Below, one piece after another: positions 34,873 through 43,798 of a stretch of DNA of 64,000 nucleotides. This stretch comes from CAZEHS01 sp964511875 (GTDB taxonomy: Bacteria; Bacillota; Clostridia; Peptostreptococcales; Acidaminobacteraceae): positions 10,179-74,178 of the forward strand of contig CAZEHS010000005.1 of NCBI GenBank assembly GCA_964511875.1. Direction: 5' to 3'. The notes under the pieces are model-generated. The model was not told where the DNA came from, searched no databases, and saw only the letters and a list, made by a program, of their open reading frames with translations. A program made the translations under genes and the position numbers. Positions within the stretch are counted from its first letter, which is position 1. The number at the start of each line of letters is the position of its first letter.

Positions 34873-36181
34873 ATGTCCCGTCTGTAGTCCTCCTGAATAT
34901 TTCCATTGTGCGATCGATTTCCTTCCTGAGCCATTTTTCATCAAATTCTGACGCATAGACAAAACGGATGTCGCTGGACTTTTCCCAGTCTGCCTTTAAA
35001 TCCAGCCCAACCACTCTTTCAAACAATGCCGATCCTGGCAAGGGGAAAGGTACGTTGAAAAAAACCTCATCCAGGTGCAGGTTTAACGAATGCCTTAACG
35101 TAGCTTGTATCGTCTCCACAGTTTCTCCTGGATACCCTACGATGAAGAAGCCTGATGTCTTGATCCCCTCACTCGCAAACAGTGCCACAGCATCAATTCC
35201 ATTTTGAACAGTGGTGTTCTTATTCATCAGCCTGAGAACATCATCACTGCCGCTCTCAAGACCGAAATAGACCTTCACACACCCGGCCTGTTTCATCAAA
35301 GCAACTGTTTTGCAGTTTATTCCTGTAGTCCTTGAAAGGCAGGACCATGAGATATCAATGCCCCTCCGGATCTTCTCCCTACAGAATTCTTCAAGAAATT
35401 CAATATCCAAAGTGAAGGAATCATCGGCAATCCATAGCTGATCATACCCCAACGACTGAATCTCCTGGATTTCCAGGAATACGCCTTCCAAATCCGGCAG
35501 ACGGAAAACACTGCCCCAAACGGGCTTGGAGCAAAAATCGCATGCGAACGGACAGCCCCGTGTGATCATAATGGTTGTAGGGCGAATCCCTTCAGAATCC
35601 ATCCAGAACGACTGATATTTCCGGTGATCAATCCCCGAACGCTCCGGCGGCGGCAACGAGCTGAGTAAAGTCGCAGGGTGATGAATCGGTTGACTGGCAA
35701 CGAATGCGCCTTCCCTCTCCATCATGATCCCTGGGTAATCCTGGGGATTCAGGTTTTTGATAAATTGGCCCTTATCCTCTTCGTTGAACCACTCAAGACA
35801 GAACTGAGGGAATATGCCGTCTCCTTCCCCCCTGAAAACCACCTGGAACTCTGGGAAAAAGTGTTCCGGGTACACTGTCGGCAGGGGGCCTCCGGTCATG
35901 AAAAGCGTCTCAGGAAGCCTTTCCCGGAGGGCTTTAGCCAGGTTAAAACCACTGCGGCTAGTGGATATCATGATTGATATCCCGATAATCCCAGGATTAA
36001 GGGATACGACATGGTCCACAACGTTATCAAAGGTCTCAAACGTACAATCAACCAGCGTGACCGGAACTGATAGCTCTCGCAGCTGACTCCCCAGATAGCT
36101 GATGCCGAGGGGTTGGAACAGCTTTTCCACCGGATCGTTTTCATAAAAATAGGGATAAATCAGTACGACACATTTATTCAT
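34856..36181 (-). CDS. B12-binding-domain radical SAM protein (441 aa)
   Basis: N-terminal cobalamin-binding-like Rossmann domain (about 1-135; PLGISYLGSQLREL, GIIGISIMIS), then a radical SAM barrel with CPFACDFCSKP binding the 4Fe-4S cluster near residue 200, and a SPASM-free C-terminal part. Members methylate unreactive carbons or rearrange substrates; the specific substrate is not predictable. Its ATG overlaps the stop of the gene at 36178 by four bases, so a two-protein system is likely. Confidence 0.88.
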   Translation of the reverse strand: MNKCVVLIYPYFYENDPVEKLFQPLGISYLGSQLRELSVPVTLVDCTFETFDNVVDHVVSLNPGIIGISIMISTSRSGFNLAKALRERLPETLFMTGGPLPTVYPEHFFPEFQVVFRGEGDGIFPQFCLEWFNEEDKGQFIKNLNPQDYPGIMMEREGAFVASQPIHHPATLLSSLPPPERSGIDHRKYQSFWMDSEGIRPTTIMITRGCPFACDFCSKPVWGSVFRLPDLEGVFLEIQEIQSLGYDQLWIADDSFTLDIEFLEEFCREKIRRGIDISWSCLSRTTGINCKTVALMKQAGCVKVYFGLESGSDDVLRLMNKNTTVQNGIDAVALFASEGIKTSGFFIVGYPGETVETIQATLRHSLNLHLDEVFFNVPFPLPGSALFERVVGLDLKADWEKSSDIRFVYASEFDEKWLRKEIDRTMEIFRRTTDGTSTPEI

Positions 36182-37053
36182 TGGATTGCAGCCTCATCAG
36201 ATTGACTTGTCAGACATATGGTATAGGTGCATATGATTTCCTGAACACTTGGGGTTTCAGTAATGACCTCGATAGTATATCCGGCCCAACACAGACTATC
36301 ACTTTTCTCCCGGCCCCAAAACAGCTTCCAGGAGCTGCTTCCTGTCACAGCAATATCCCTGATGGAGAATAACAACTTCAGGTTTTCCGAATAGAGGGCT
36401 GGAATGGATTTCTGATCCGTCAGTGCTTGCCAGGAAGGCGGAGGATCAGTAACCCGCCCCTCACGCCACCCTTTTCCAAACCAATCTGCCCCCAGTTCAT
36501 TCATAAGACAAACGGTGCTCCCTACTTCAATATCACGAATGACACAGCGGACATCCACACCGGAGTCGTGCACCCTGTAATCAAAGAGGATTACCCCTTT
36601 GGGGGATACGCTTTCAAAATGATTCTTCACACAGAACAGCCTGCGAATTGCACCTGCACACATAAGTAGTAACCGCTGAGCCGTTGGGAGCCGTTGGAAT
36701 GTTCCTGTGATGCTATTCCAAAACCTGGTCAATCCCTTAAAAAACACCGGCCCCATAGATGCAAAGAGCACCGTATCCACCGAAAAAACGCTGTTGCATT
36801 CTCCCGGTTCATGAAAGACTTCTCGGCAAAAATACATCAAACCCTTTCTTTTCACCGCTGCAGTTCCAATACCCATACCCTCCTGTGTCAGGCTCTGGGA
36901 GCCTACCCTTACCTGAAGCCCCCGGGCCAGTCCCAGGGAGAGGCCGAACCCCCGGGAATTGTCGTCCATAAAGTAGCACAGTGGTGAATGTATGGACTTC
37001 AAATCCCTATGAACTTGCGTTTCATGGCGGGCTCTAATGGTCTGTTGCTGCAT
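36178..37053 (-). CDS. Unknown protein paired with the radical SAM enzyme (291 aa)
   Basis: No family recognised. The ATG at 37053 is seven bases after AAGGAG; the open frame continues upstream but through a terminator-like region. The protein is a globular mix of helix and strand with scattered cysteines and a Trp-rich C-terminal third (GSSSWKLFWGREKSDSLCWAGYTIEVI). ATGA overlap with the radical SAM gene means translational coupling, so it may be a substrate carrier, a partner enzyme or a chaperone. Codon use looks ordinary for the region. Confidence 0.65.
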   Translation of the reverse strand: MQQQTIRARHETQVHRDLKSIHSPLCYFMDDNSRGFGLSLGLARGLQVRVGSQSLTQEGMGIGTAAVKRKGLMYFCREVFHEPGECNSVFSVDTVLFASMGPVFFKGLTRFWNSITGTFQRLPTAQRLLLMCAGAIRRLFCVKNHFESVSPKGVILFDYRVHDSGVDVRCVIRDIEVGSTVCLMNELGADWFGKGWREGRVTDPPPSWQALTDQKSIPALYSENLKLLFSIRDIAVTGSSSWKLFWGREKSDSLCWAGYTIEVITETPSVQEIICTYTICLTSQSDEAAIQ

Positions 37054-37193
37054 ACCTGTACTCCTTCTGAGTAAATGCACATGAGGATTGGGCTCATTGA
37101 GACAGCCACTACGGCTGCTCCTCCGGTTTAGAACACTTGATTTATACCCATAAAATCCAAAATTATTTGTATCTGGGTGATTACTAATCATCA

Positions 37194-37237
37194 AAAAAAG
37201 ATTGAGACACCCAAACGAGGGCATCTCAATCTTTTTT
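37194..37237. terminator. Terminator before thiolase stop
   Basis: Arms AAAAAAAGATTGAGA / TCTCAATCTTTTTT around a 16-base loop: an A-rich and T-rich flanked hairpin able to stop transcription in both directions. It ends the thiolase unit. Confidence 0.8.
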
Positions 37238-37256
37238 AGTAACAGCCTGATAACTT

Positions 37257-38411
37257 TTACAAACACATCTCTATAATCCCGGCAGCACCCATTCCCCCAC
37301 CGATGCACATGGTCACCAGACCATACCTGCCACCGGTGGATTCCAGATAATTCATTGCCTTACAGGCCAGAACTGCGCCTGTAGCCCCCAAGGGATGGCC
37401 TAGGGCAAGCGCACCACCCCTTGGATTCACTTTGCTCAGGTCCAATCCCAGTGCATCGATGGACACAAGGGCTTGCGAGGCAAAGGCTTCATTGATTTCG
37501 ACGACGTCCATCTGATCGATGGAAAGACCCGCTTTGTCCATGACTTTCTTGATGGCATGGACTGGACCCATTCCCATATAGGCAGGGTCCAGTCCCGCAA
37601 CAGCATAAGAGATGAAACGGGCGATAGGCCGGATGCCCAGTTCATTGGCCTTCGACTCGGACATCAGTACGACAAAGCTGGCACCGTCACTTCTTTGGGA
37701 GGAAGTTGCCGCTGTTACGAGGCCATCGGGTTTGAAGCAGGGCTTCAGTGTGGCCAGTTTTTCCAGGCTAGTGCCCCTGCGATAACATTCATCCCGTTCA
37801 AATGAAACTTCAACCCCATCCGGATCATGCCCCGTGACAGGAATGATCTCTTTGTCGAAGATGCCGTTTTCGACGGCATCGGCGGCCTTTGCATGGCTTT
37901 CAACTGCCATCTGCTCCATCCGTTCACGGGTTACCTGATAAAGCTCGGCTACATTCTCGGCTGTGATGCCCATGGGAATGTATGCCTCGGTGTTGTCTAG
38001 CAGCCAGGAGTTCAAATGCTCAGGTGAAGCGGATATAACCGGACTTGTCATGGACTCCACGCCCCCTGCAACAACAATATCCTGCATTCCTGCCATGATC
38101 ATGGAAGCCCCCATGGCGATGCTCTGAAGTCCGGATGAACAGAACCGGTTCACCGTTTGTGCAGACACTTCATCGGGAAGTCCCGCGCGAAGAACGATAT
38201 TTCTTGCGGGATTGAGCCCCATCTGTCCCTCAGGGATTGCGCAACCGACAATCACATCGTCGATATCAATGGGATTCAATTGGGGAACTCTATTCAAAAC
38301 GCCTTTTAAGACCTCTGCGCCGAAATCAACCGGATTCTGTCTTGCCAGGGCGCCTTTATTGGCTTTGGCAATGGCAGACCGACCATAGGCTACGATTACG
38401 CATTTTTCCAT
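37257..38411 (-). CDS. Acetyl-CoA C-acetyltransferase / thiolase (384 aa)
   Basis: Condenses two acetyl-CoA to acetoacetyl-CoA, or cleaves 3-ketoacyl-CoA. Active cysteine Cys91 in VNRFCSSGLQS, EAFASQ, the GGALALGHPLGATG histidine loop and the C-terminal CIGGGMGAA cysteine are all present. AAGGAGGATGG precedes the ATG at 38411. Divergent from its own LysR gene. In the context of Ptb and Buk nearby it supports butyrate-type metabolism or the final thiolysis of a ring-derived acyl-CoA. Confidence 0.93.
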   Translation of the reverse strand: MEKCVIVAYGRSAIAKANKGALARQNPVDFGAEVLKGVLNRVPQLNPIDIDDVIVGCAIPEGQMGLNPARNIVLRAGLPDEVSAQTVNRFCSSGLQSIAMGASMIMAGMQDIVVAGGVESMTSPVISASPEHLNSWLLDNTEAYIPMGITAENVAELYQVTRERMEQMAVESHAKAADAVENGIFDKEIIPVTGHDPDGVEVSFERDECYRRGTSLEKLATLKPCFKPDGLVTAATSSQRSDGASFVVLMSESKANELGIRPIARFISYAVAGLDPAYMGMGPVHAIKKVMDKAGLSIDQMDVVEINEAFASQALVSIDALGLDLSKVNPRGGALALGHPLGATGAVLACKAMNYLESTGGRYGLVTMCIGGGMGAAGIIEMCL

Positions 38412-38544
38412 GATTCCATCCTCCTTCAATTATTTTGTCGTTTTTGATGTGATATCTTTCATTAATAGTCTTTGCAATAGGTTTGGTTAAATATCTATGA
38501 TAAAATTGAAATGACTGAATTACTACTCAGGAAGGATGTTCATC

Positions 38545-39444
38545 ATGGATATCGAAACACTGCGTTATTTTCAATACATTGCCAAGTACAAGAATGTAAC
38601 CAAAGCCGCCAGCCATTTTTATATCAGCCAGTCCACACTGAGCCGTCAAATGATGGCACTGGAAAAGGAACTGGGAGTTACTCTTTTTATCCGAAACAAC
38701 AAGCAGTTGGAATTGACACCCACCGGCCAGGTATTCAGTAAGGAATGCGACCTGCTGATCCACCACTTGGAAGTCGTTATCGACAAGACCCAGTCGGCCG
38801 GCAGAGGCGAATCAGGTGTTTTACGGATCGTATCACCGGGAAACCTGACACCGGTTCTTCCTCAATCCCTTAACCTGTTTAAACAGGAACATCCGGATAC
38901 GCAGTTTGTCGTTGAATCATATAATTTCGATGAAATTACCAGCGCAATCCTCTATGACATCTATGATGTCGGCTTCACATATGAATTCGCCAGTCAGGAA
39001 AATGAGAAAATTGCCAGCATCCCAATCGGAACCGATGACTTTTCCCTGGTAGTTTCATCCCAGATTGTCGGAGAGCCATCGAAGGAAGCCGTCGCTGATG
39101 TGGTTCGAACGCTCCCCTTGATCCTTCCCGGCTATATCGAGCCACCGTTCATCAAGTTTGTGATGGTTGAACTGCAAAACCTAACAGGTGCCAAGATTAA
39201 GAACATCCTTCATGTGAATACCACGGATTCGGTGATGCTTCAAGTTTCGTTGGGGTTGGGTTATAGCATTGTTCCCACCTCGATCACCCGGACCAAGACG
39301 GATGACGAACAGATCACTTATTTTCCATTAAGCGATTTTTCCGCTAAAGGTAAGATAATCATGCTTTACAAGAAAGACAATTCTTCAAAGCTTGTTGCGG
39401 GCTTTATCGAGACTGTGAATATCCTGGCACACTCTCAAAGTTAG
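38545..39444 (+). CDS. LysR-family regulator divergent from thiolase (299 aa)
   Basis: HTH region NVTKAASHFYISQSTLSRQMMALEKELGVTLFIR at about 15-50, followed by the substrate-binding-like domain. The start at 38545 is nine bases from AGGAAGG; the ATG at 38536 sits on that site. The divergent arrangement with the thiolase suggests control of it. The intergenic stretch does not contain the 26-bp operator of the catabolic region, so its regulon appears distinct. Confidence 0.9.
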   Translation: MDIETLRYFQYIAKYKNVTKAASHFYISQSTLSRQMMALEKELGVTLFIRNNKQLELTPTGQVFSKECDLLIHHLEVVIDKTQSAGRGESGVLRIVSPGNLTPVLPQSLNLFKQEHPDTQFVVESYNFDEITSAILYDIYDVGFTYEFASQENEKIASIPIGTDDFSLVVSSQIVGEPSKEAVADVVRTLPLILPGYIEPPFIKFVMVELQNLTGAKIKNILHVNTTDSVMLQVSLGLGYSIVPTSITRTKTDDEQITYFPLSDFSAKGKIIMLYKKDNSSKLVAGFIETVNILAHSQS

Positions 39445-39447
39445 TCT

Positions 39448-39564
39448 TGTCATTGCGAGCGTAGCGCGGCAATCTCTCCCTGAATTCATGCATTTTTTTG
39501 ACAACACTCTACAAATGAGCCCAAGGGAGAGATTGCCGCGTCGCTGCGCTTCTCGCAATGACAA
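39448..39564. repeat. Dispersed inverted-repeat element, copy 1
   Basis: About 117 bases: left arm TTGTCATTGCGAG..GCGCGGCAATCTCTCCC, a 44-base centre, right arm GGGAGAGATTGCCGCG..CTCGCAATGACAA. Its right arm is the exact complement of the left arm of copy 4 at 48571, so the two lie in opposite orientation 9 kb apart. Lies between convergent LysR and ptb genes. Confidence 0.85.
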
Positions 39565-39573
39565 AAAGTGCTC

Positions 39574-40491
39574 TTAAGCTTCCGCACCGCCGCTCAGCAG
39601 ACTGCACAGCAGGATAGAATAGAGCTTTTCCTTCATGCTGGCACTGCGTGATGTCAACGCAATTGGCACATTAGCTCCGATCAGGCAGCCTGCCAGGATA
39701 TTGTCTGCGTCGGCATTCCAAATCTTGCTCATCACATTGCCTGTTACCATCTGGGGCACCAGCAGCATATCCACCTCTCCCGCGTAGGGGGAGGTATATC
39801 CTTTGATCTCAGCGGATTCCTTTCTGGTTGCAAGATCATATGAGATGGGCCCGACAACGGCTCCCTGTCCAAAGGCCCCCTTTTCAGCCATAGCTTGAAG
39901 TTCTGCAGCTTCAACGGTTTCCGGCATTTTGGGATTGACGGTTTCAACCGCACATAAAGCGCCGACGATGGGGGTTTCATAGCCCAGCCTTCGCAGAGCC
40001 GCCATCCCTGCGCTCACGATTTTCACCTTGTCATCCAAAGTGGGATATGGAATCACTGCACAGTCACTGAGAGCCAGGAGCTTATGATAGCCCTTGATCT
40101 GCATGAGACCGAAATGTGTGACAAAGCCGTTATCATTCAAGCCGGTTTCCTTATTCAAAATCGGTTTCAGCAAATCCCTGGTTTCAAGCTTCCCCTTCAG
40201 GATAAAATCCCCCCGTCCTTTACGGATCAGCTGCACCGCAATCTCTGACGGGTTAGTGCCGGATTCGCAGTGGACGATTTCATAAGCCTCGTTTTCAAAA
40301 CCCAGTTTCTGTATCATTTCCAGGGTCTGATCCTTATCTCCGACGAGAACAGGAGTCACATAGCCCTTTTTTTGTGCCAAAAACACCGCTTCCAAAGCAT
40401 GTTCATCTACGGAACCCGCTACAACAATCCGCTTTTTAGCTGCATTTGGATCAAGCCGCGCTGCTTTAAGTGCTTCGTAGTCTTTATACAT
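39574..40491 (-). CDS. ptb: Phosphate butyryltransferase (305 aa)
   Basis: Converts butyryl-CoA (or a related acyl-CoA) and phosphate to acyl phosphate, feeding Buk for ATP. Sequence follows the Ptb/phosphotransacetylase fold: RIVVAGSVDEHALEAVFLAQ, DFILKGKLETRDLLKPIL, and the C-terminal GCLIGANVPIALTSRSAS. AGAGGGG precedes the ATG. Last gene of unit C, 15 bases after the BKACE gene. Chain-length preference not readable. Confidence 0.93.
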   Translation of the reverse strand: MYKDYEALKAARLDPNAAKKRIVVAGSVDEHALEAVFLAQKKGYVTPVLVGDKDQTLEMIQKLGFENEAYEIVHCESGTNPSEIAVQLIRKGRGDFILKGKLETRDLLKPILNKETGLNDNGFVTHFGLMQIKGYHKLLALSDCAVIPYPTLDDKVKIVSAGMAALRRLGYETPIVGALCAVETVNPKMPETVEAAELQAMAEKGAFGQGAVVGPISYDLATRKESAEIKGYTSPYAGEVDMLLVPQMVTGNVMSKIWNADADNILAGCLIGANVPIALTSRSASMKEKLYSILLCSLLSGGAEA

Positions 40492-40506
40492 CTTGAACGC
40501 CCCTCT

Positions 40507-41334
40507 TTAAATACTCAGGATTTGTCTGGCTTCAGCAGGTGTTGCCGCTTCTTTGCCGAATTCGCGGACAACCCGTACAGCCCGTTCTACCAAACTCACA
40601 TTCGTTGCAAGGACCCCCTTGCTGAAGAACACGTTGTCTTCCAGACCTACTCGGATATGGCCGCCCAGTGCCAGTGTTGTGTACATGATGGGCAAATGGT
40701 TCTTTCCGAGGCCAAAGGCGGACCATGTTGAATTTGCAGGGAGCATTTCGTGAAGGAACTGCAGGTTTTTGACGGACGCTTCCATGCCGCCCATTACCCC
40801 AAGCACGAACTGATAGTGGTAAGGGGCTTCCAGCACGCCCTTTTTTGCATAGTATTTAACAACTTCCATGAAGCCCGAATCAAAGATTTCAAATTCCGGC
40901 TTGATTTTGTGTTCCTTCATGGCAAGACCCAATGGCTCCAGGAATTGCGGGGAGTTATCAAAGATTCCGAAGGGCATCCAGTTGAAGGAACCCGCGTCGA
41001 AGGAGGCCATTTCCGGATTCACATATGGAAGATGGGCCATTCGGTCTTCGTAGGTTGCGCGGCTGTCACCGGAGGTGGTGCAGTTGATGACCACATCGCA
41101 GTCTTTTTTTGCCTTGATCAGCTCAATGGTCTTCTTGAACTTCTCCTTATCCATGGTGCCGAGCCCTTTATCGTCTCTCATATGCAGATGCACCACTGCG
41201 GCACCGGCCAGCCAGCACTGATAAGCGTCTTCTGCAATTTCTGCAGGTGTCAGGGGGATATTGGGATTCATATCTTTGGGCGTCATTGCCCCGGTCAGTG
41301 CAGCGGTGATTATTACCTTATTATCCAGTCCCAT
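40507..41334 (-). CDS. Beta-keto acid cleavage enzyme (BKACE, 275 aa)
   Basis: Zn-dependent enzyme of the DUF849 family (3-keto-5-aminohexanoate cleavage enzyme type): beta-keto acid + acetyl-CoA gives acetoacetate + a new acyl-CoA. Metal and catalytic residues are visible: His49 and His51 in VVHLHMRD, and Glu232 in VGLEDN, plus NCTTSGD. The family includes triacetate acetoacetate-lyase of phloroglucinol degradation. AAGGAGGTCTCC precedes the ATG. Sits between buk and ptb, so its acyl-CoA product is probably turned directly into acyl phosphate and ATP. No lysine-pathway genes (kamA, kdd) are present, so the lysine role is unlikely. Confidence 0.9.
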   Translation of the reverse strand: MGLDNKVIITAALTGAMTPKDMNPNIPLTPAEIAEDAYQCWLAGAAVVHLHMRDDKGLGTMDKEKFKKTIELIKAKKDCDVVINCTTSGDSRATYEDRMAHLPYVNPEMASFDAGSFNWMPFGIFDNSPQFLEPLGLAMKEHKIKPEFEIFDSGFMEVVKYYAKKGVLEAPYHYQFVLGVMGGMEASVKNLQFLHEMLPANSTWSAFGLGKNHLPIMYTTLALGGHIRVGLEDNVFFSKGVLATNVSLVERAVRVVREFGKEAATPAEARQILSI

Positions 41335-41391
41335 TTGGAGACCTCCTTATTGTTCCTATAATGACGTGTCTATTCTACCTGAATAAGTGGT

Positions 41392-41481
41392 TTTTAACGC
41401 TGAACACTCTGAAAACGCTGAAAAGGTATGTTGAAAAATGAGTCAGATTTCTCAGCGTGTTCGGTGTCTTCAGCGTTAAAA
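41392..41481. repeat. Nested inverted repeat between buk and BKACE genes
   Basis: Outer perfect 13-base arms TTTTAACGCTGAA (41392-41404) and TTCAGCGTTAAAA (41469-41481); an inner pair AACGCTGA / TCAGCGT lies inside. It fills most of the 164-base gap between two genes of one operon. As RNA it would form a long stem that could tune relative expression; as DNA it may be a small mobile repeat. Confidence 0.6.
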
Positions 41482-41498
41482 TTCAATGTTAACAGCGA

Positions 41499-42623
41499 CT
41501 ATGCCAAGGCATTGGGCCTCGCAATGATTTCCTCGATGGAGCTGTATCCCGGCGGATAGAAATTGAAGGCCTGCACCTTTTCTTCGCCGTTCAGAACCCG
41601 AAGACCACCGGCTGCAAGGGCTTCCATTTCCTTCTCCCCCGGGATTACGGAGACCGGAGCAATGAATGAAACCTTCTCCGTAATCCAATCCGTGATGCGC
41701 TTGGAATAAGCGATGCCCCCAGTGATGACAATCTGGTCAACGGCACCTGAACGAATGACTGCCAGCTGTCCGATGCTCTTTGCCACGCCATAGGCCATTG
41801 CTCTCAGCACCAGTTCCGCCTTTTCATCACCTGCTTCAATCATTTTCTCAACATCCCGTACATCCTGTGTTCCGAAGTACGCCGCAAGGCCGGTGTTGCC
41901 TGCCAGATACATTTTCATTTCCTGGAAACTCTTACTGCTGCCGTAACACAGATCCACCATATAACGGGTTGGAATGGCCCCTGCACGCTGCGGTGACATG
42001 GCGCCTTCGTCGTCGTATACCCAATCGGCAATCCGCCCATGGTCATGGAACCCTAGGGTGATGCCGCCGCCCAGCTGGACGATGATCAGGTTCAGATCCT
42101 TGTATTTCTTGCCCACTGACTCTGCGTAGGTGATCCCCGCCATTTTTGTATTGAGGAGGTGAGCAATTGGCTTGTTGGAGATTTCAGGGATTCCAGTAAT
42201 CTTGGCGATTGGATCTGCCGAGTCCACACAGGTGGGATCGTAGATGATCACAGGAATGTTCATACCCTTCACCAGCTGGTCTCCGATCAGACAGGATAAA
42301 GATGAAGCGTGCTGTGCCGCAGGAGCGTATTTCTCCGTGGCAACCATCAGTTCATTGACCTCATATGCCCCGTCCTTTGGAACGGAGTGGATGGTGCCCC
42401 CCCGGGAAACGACAATATCAAAGTCCTTCGGATCCAGATTGTTTTCCTTCAGAAAGTCTTTCACCTGGTTCGTTCTCAGGTCCAGCTGCTGCTGGGCCTT
42501 TGGCATTTGTTTCAGCTGCTCGGCGGTAACGTCGAGGGACACTTTGCTGATCATTCTATCGTCTTCAAAATAAGCAACCTTTGTGGAGGTTGAACCGCAA
42601 TTGATGGTGAGTATCTTCTTCAT
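41499..42623 (-). CDS. buk: Butyrate kinase (374 aa)
   Basis: ASKHA-fold acyl kinase making ATP from acyl phosphate. N-terminal ILTINCGSTSTKVA phosphate loop, VSRGG, HASSLSCLI and LIIVQLGGGI, and C-terminal VITGGIAYSKRI are conserved. The ATG at 42623 follows GAGGAGAAGG; a long upstream frame extension is not credible. Slightly longer than usual (about 355). Preceded by a hairpin and a solo repeat arm, followed by a nested repeat before the BKACE gene. Confidence 0.94.
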   Translation of the reverse strand: MKKILTINCGSTSTKVAYFEDDRMISKVSLDVTAEQLKQMPKAQQQLDLRTNQVKDFLKENNLDPKDFDIVVSRGGTIHSVPKDGAYEVNELMVATEKYAPAAQHASSLSCLIGDQLVKGMNIPVIIYDPTCVDSADPIAKITGIPEISNKPIAHLLNTKMAGITYAESVGKKYKDLNLIIVQLGGGITLGFHDHGRIADWVYDDEGAMSPQRAGAIPTRYMVDLCYGSSKSFQEMKMYLAGNTGLAAYFGTQDVRDVEKMIEAGDEKAELVLRAMAYGVAKSIGQLAVIRSGAVDQIVITGGIAYSKRITDWITEKVSFIAPVSVIPGEKEMEALAAGGLRVLNGEEKVQAFNFYPPGYSSIEEIIARPNALA

Positions 42624-42656
42624 ATCCTTCTCCTCATCACATATCTCTTTATAGAA

Positions 42657-42690
42657 ATATATGTGGAGAAGTAAGCTCCTCCACATATAT
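42657..42690 (-). other. Hairpin ahead of buk
   Basis: Perfect 12-base arms ATATATGTGGAG / CTCCACATATAT around ten bases, 34 bases upstream of buk inside unit C. No T-run follows on the minus strand, so it is more likely an mRNA stability or processing element than a terminator. Confidence 0.5.
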
Positions 42691-42718
42691 TCAAGCGTAT
42701 TAATCAATTTTTAGCAGC

Positions 42719-42746
42719 TTGTCATTGCGAGCGCAGCGCGGCAATC
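42719..42746. repeat. Dispersed repeat, copy 2 (solo arm)
   Basis: TTGTCATTGCGAG then CGCAGCGCGGCAATC: one arm only of the 39448 element, inside unit C between the crotonase and buk genes. Confidence 0.75.
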
Positions 42747-42761
42747 AACAGATTCAAAAGC

Positions 42762-43655
42762 CTATCGGATTTTGCCGACCAGAGGCGGATCGATTTTGCC
42801 TTCAAGATCCAGATATTTGATCATGGATCCGAGTTCGGAGTGAAGCTCATTTGCACAGAACATGCCGAACATTTCTGTACCGAATGCCATATCAAGGTCG
42901 TCTGAAATTCGTTTCTTCCAATTTCTTCTGATCAGCTGTGATGTCAGTCTCCGTGCAACACGGTTCTGAGCCATCAGCATGTCTGCGATTTCATAGGTGC
43001 GCTCCATCAGTTTTTCACGGGGAACCACTTCGGAAACGAGGCCTAGACGAACCAGCTCGCTGGCAGGCATCTTATCGCCTGTCATCAGGTACCATGCAGC
43101 GTTACGGGCGTTCATCAGCTCGAAGAAACAGCTGTGGATTCCGTCCCCAGGAACGTTGTTGGTGCCTGGAAGCATGTGAGGGTCAAGAACTGTGATATCA
43201 TCAGCCGCAATAGCCAGGTCGCACATGAGCGCCAGTTCTGTGTGGCCGCCCGAACCGCTGAGAACACCCAAAGTAGGAACTTCTACATCGTGGATCATGG
43301 TGATGATCATGCGGCGACCGTCTACGAACATGTGGTTGTAGCGGGTTTCACCTGCATTGTCGCCTTCCGGCGCCCAGCTGGCAGCTTCAAAATCGGTTAC
43401 CCAGATGTTGCCTGTACCCGTGAAGATGATCATTTCAGTTGAACGATCCGTACCGAGCAAACGCCACATTTTGCCGATGGCATCGTGAAGCTCCATGGAC
43501 CAGATCAGGGGGCCGCCCATGCAATGCATACGAACCGTAACGACACCGTCTTCACGTCTGTCCATGATGAAGTGCTCTTTGAACATTTCCTTGATTTCTT
43601 CGAAAGTGGGCCAATTCACGTATTTCGTGTTTGTTACTCGGTTGCTGCCTGCCAT
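42762..43655 (-). CDS. Crotonase-family hydrolase resembling 6-oxocamphor hydrolase (297 aa)
   Basis: Crotonase-fold protein. Instead of a typical enoyl-CoA hydratase, its text follows 6-oxocamphor hydrolase, a C-C bond hydrolase of cyclic beta-diketones: RMH..G..L.W....HD, and DPH followed by VPGDGIH. The residues that correspond to the catalytic His45, His145 and Asp154 of that enzyme (numbers from memory) are His57, His160 and Asp171, and the usual acidic hydratase residues are absent. AGGAGG lies before the ATG at 43655. First gene of unit C, ahead of buk, BKACE and ptb. The product would be a keto acid suitable for BKACE. Substrate inferred, not proven. Confidence 0.75.
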   Translation of the reverse strand: MAGSNRVTNTKYVNWPTFEEIKEMFKEHFIMDRREDGVVTVRMHCMGGPLIWSMELHDAIGKMWRLLGTDRSTEMIIFTGTGNIWVTDFEAASWAPEGDNAGETRYNHMFVDGRRMIITMIHDVEVPTLGVLSGSGGHTELALMCDLAIAADDITVLDPHMLPGTNNVPGDGIHSCFFELMNARNAAWYLMTGDKMPASELVRLGLVSEVVPREKLMERTYEIADMLMAQNRVARRLTSQLIRRNWKKRISDDLDMAFGTEMFGMFCANELHSELGSMIKYLDLEGKIDPPLVGKIR

Positions 43656-43754
43656 TTTGTTTTCCTCCTGAGATAAATGATGTGATTGATAAATGGACAG
43701 CTCTGATTGGGCTTTCACACTGAAAACCTTCAGCTACCGTTCCTTTACAATCCC

Positions 43755-43798
43755 ATACTACCCATTCATCCGTGCATCGTAAAATTCGTTTTATGCAT
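43755..43798 (-). promoter_or_regulatory. Operator/promoter site 1 (unit C)
   Basis: 26-bp operator at 43773-43798 (half-sites TGCATCG and TATGCAT around AAAATT), identical to site 2. On the minus strand its end gives -35 TTTACG (43778-43783), then 17 bases, then -10 TAGTAT (43755-43760). About 95 bases upstream of the crotonase ATG. Confidence 0.8.

Noticed and set aside
38430..38544. Fifth copy of the 26-bp operator between thiolase and its LysR
   Set aside because: The AT-rich stretch there has no TGCATCG/TATGCAT half-sites in the right spacing.
39448..39564. CRISPR-like repeats
   Set aside because: Copies are dispersed inverted elements, not regularly spaced direct repeats with unique spacers, and no cas genes are present.
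40507..41334. Lysine-fermentation role for the BKACE gene (kce)
   Set aside because: No lysine aminomutase, 3,5-diaminohexanoate dehydrogenase or related genes nearby; operator and neighbours point to another pathway.
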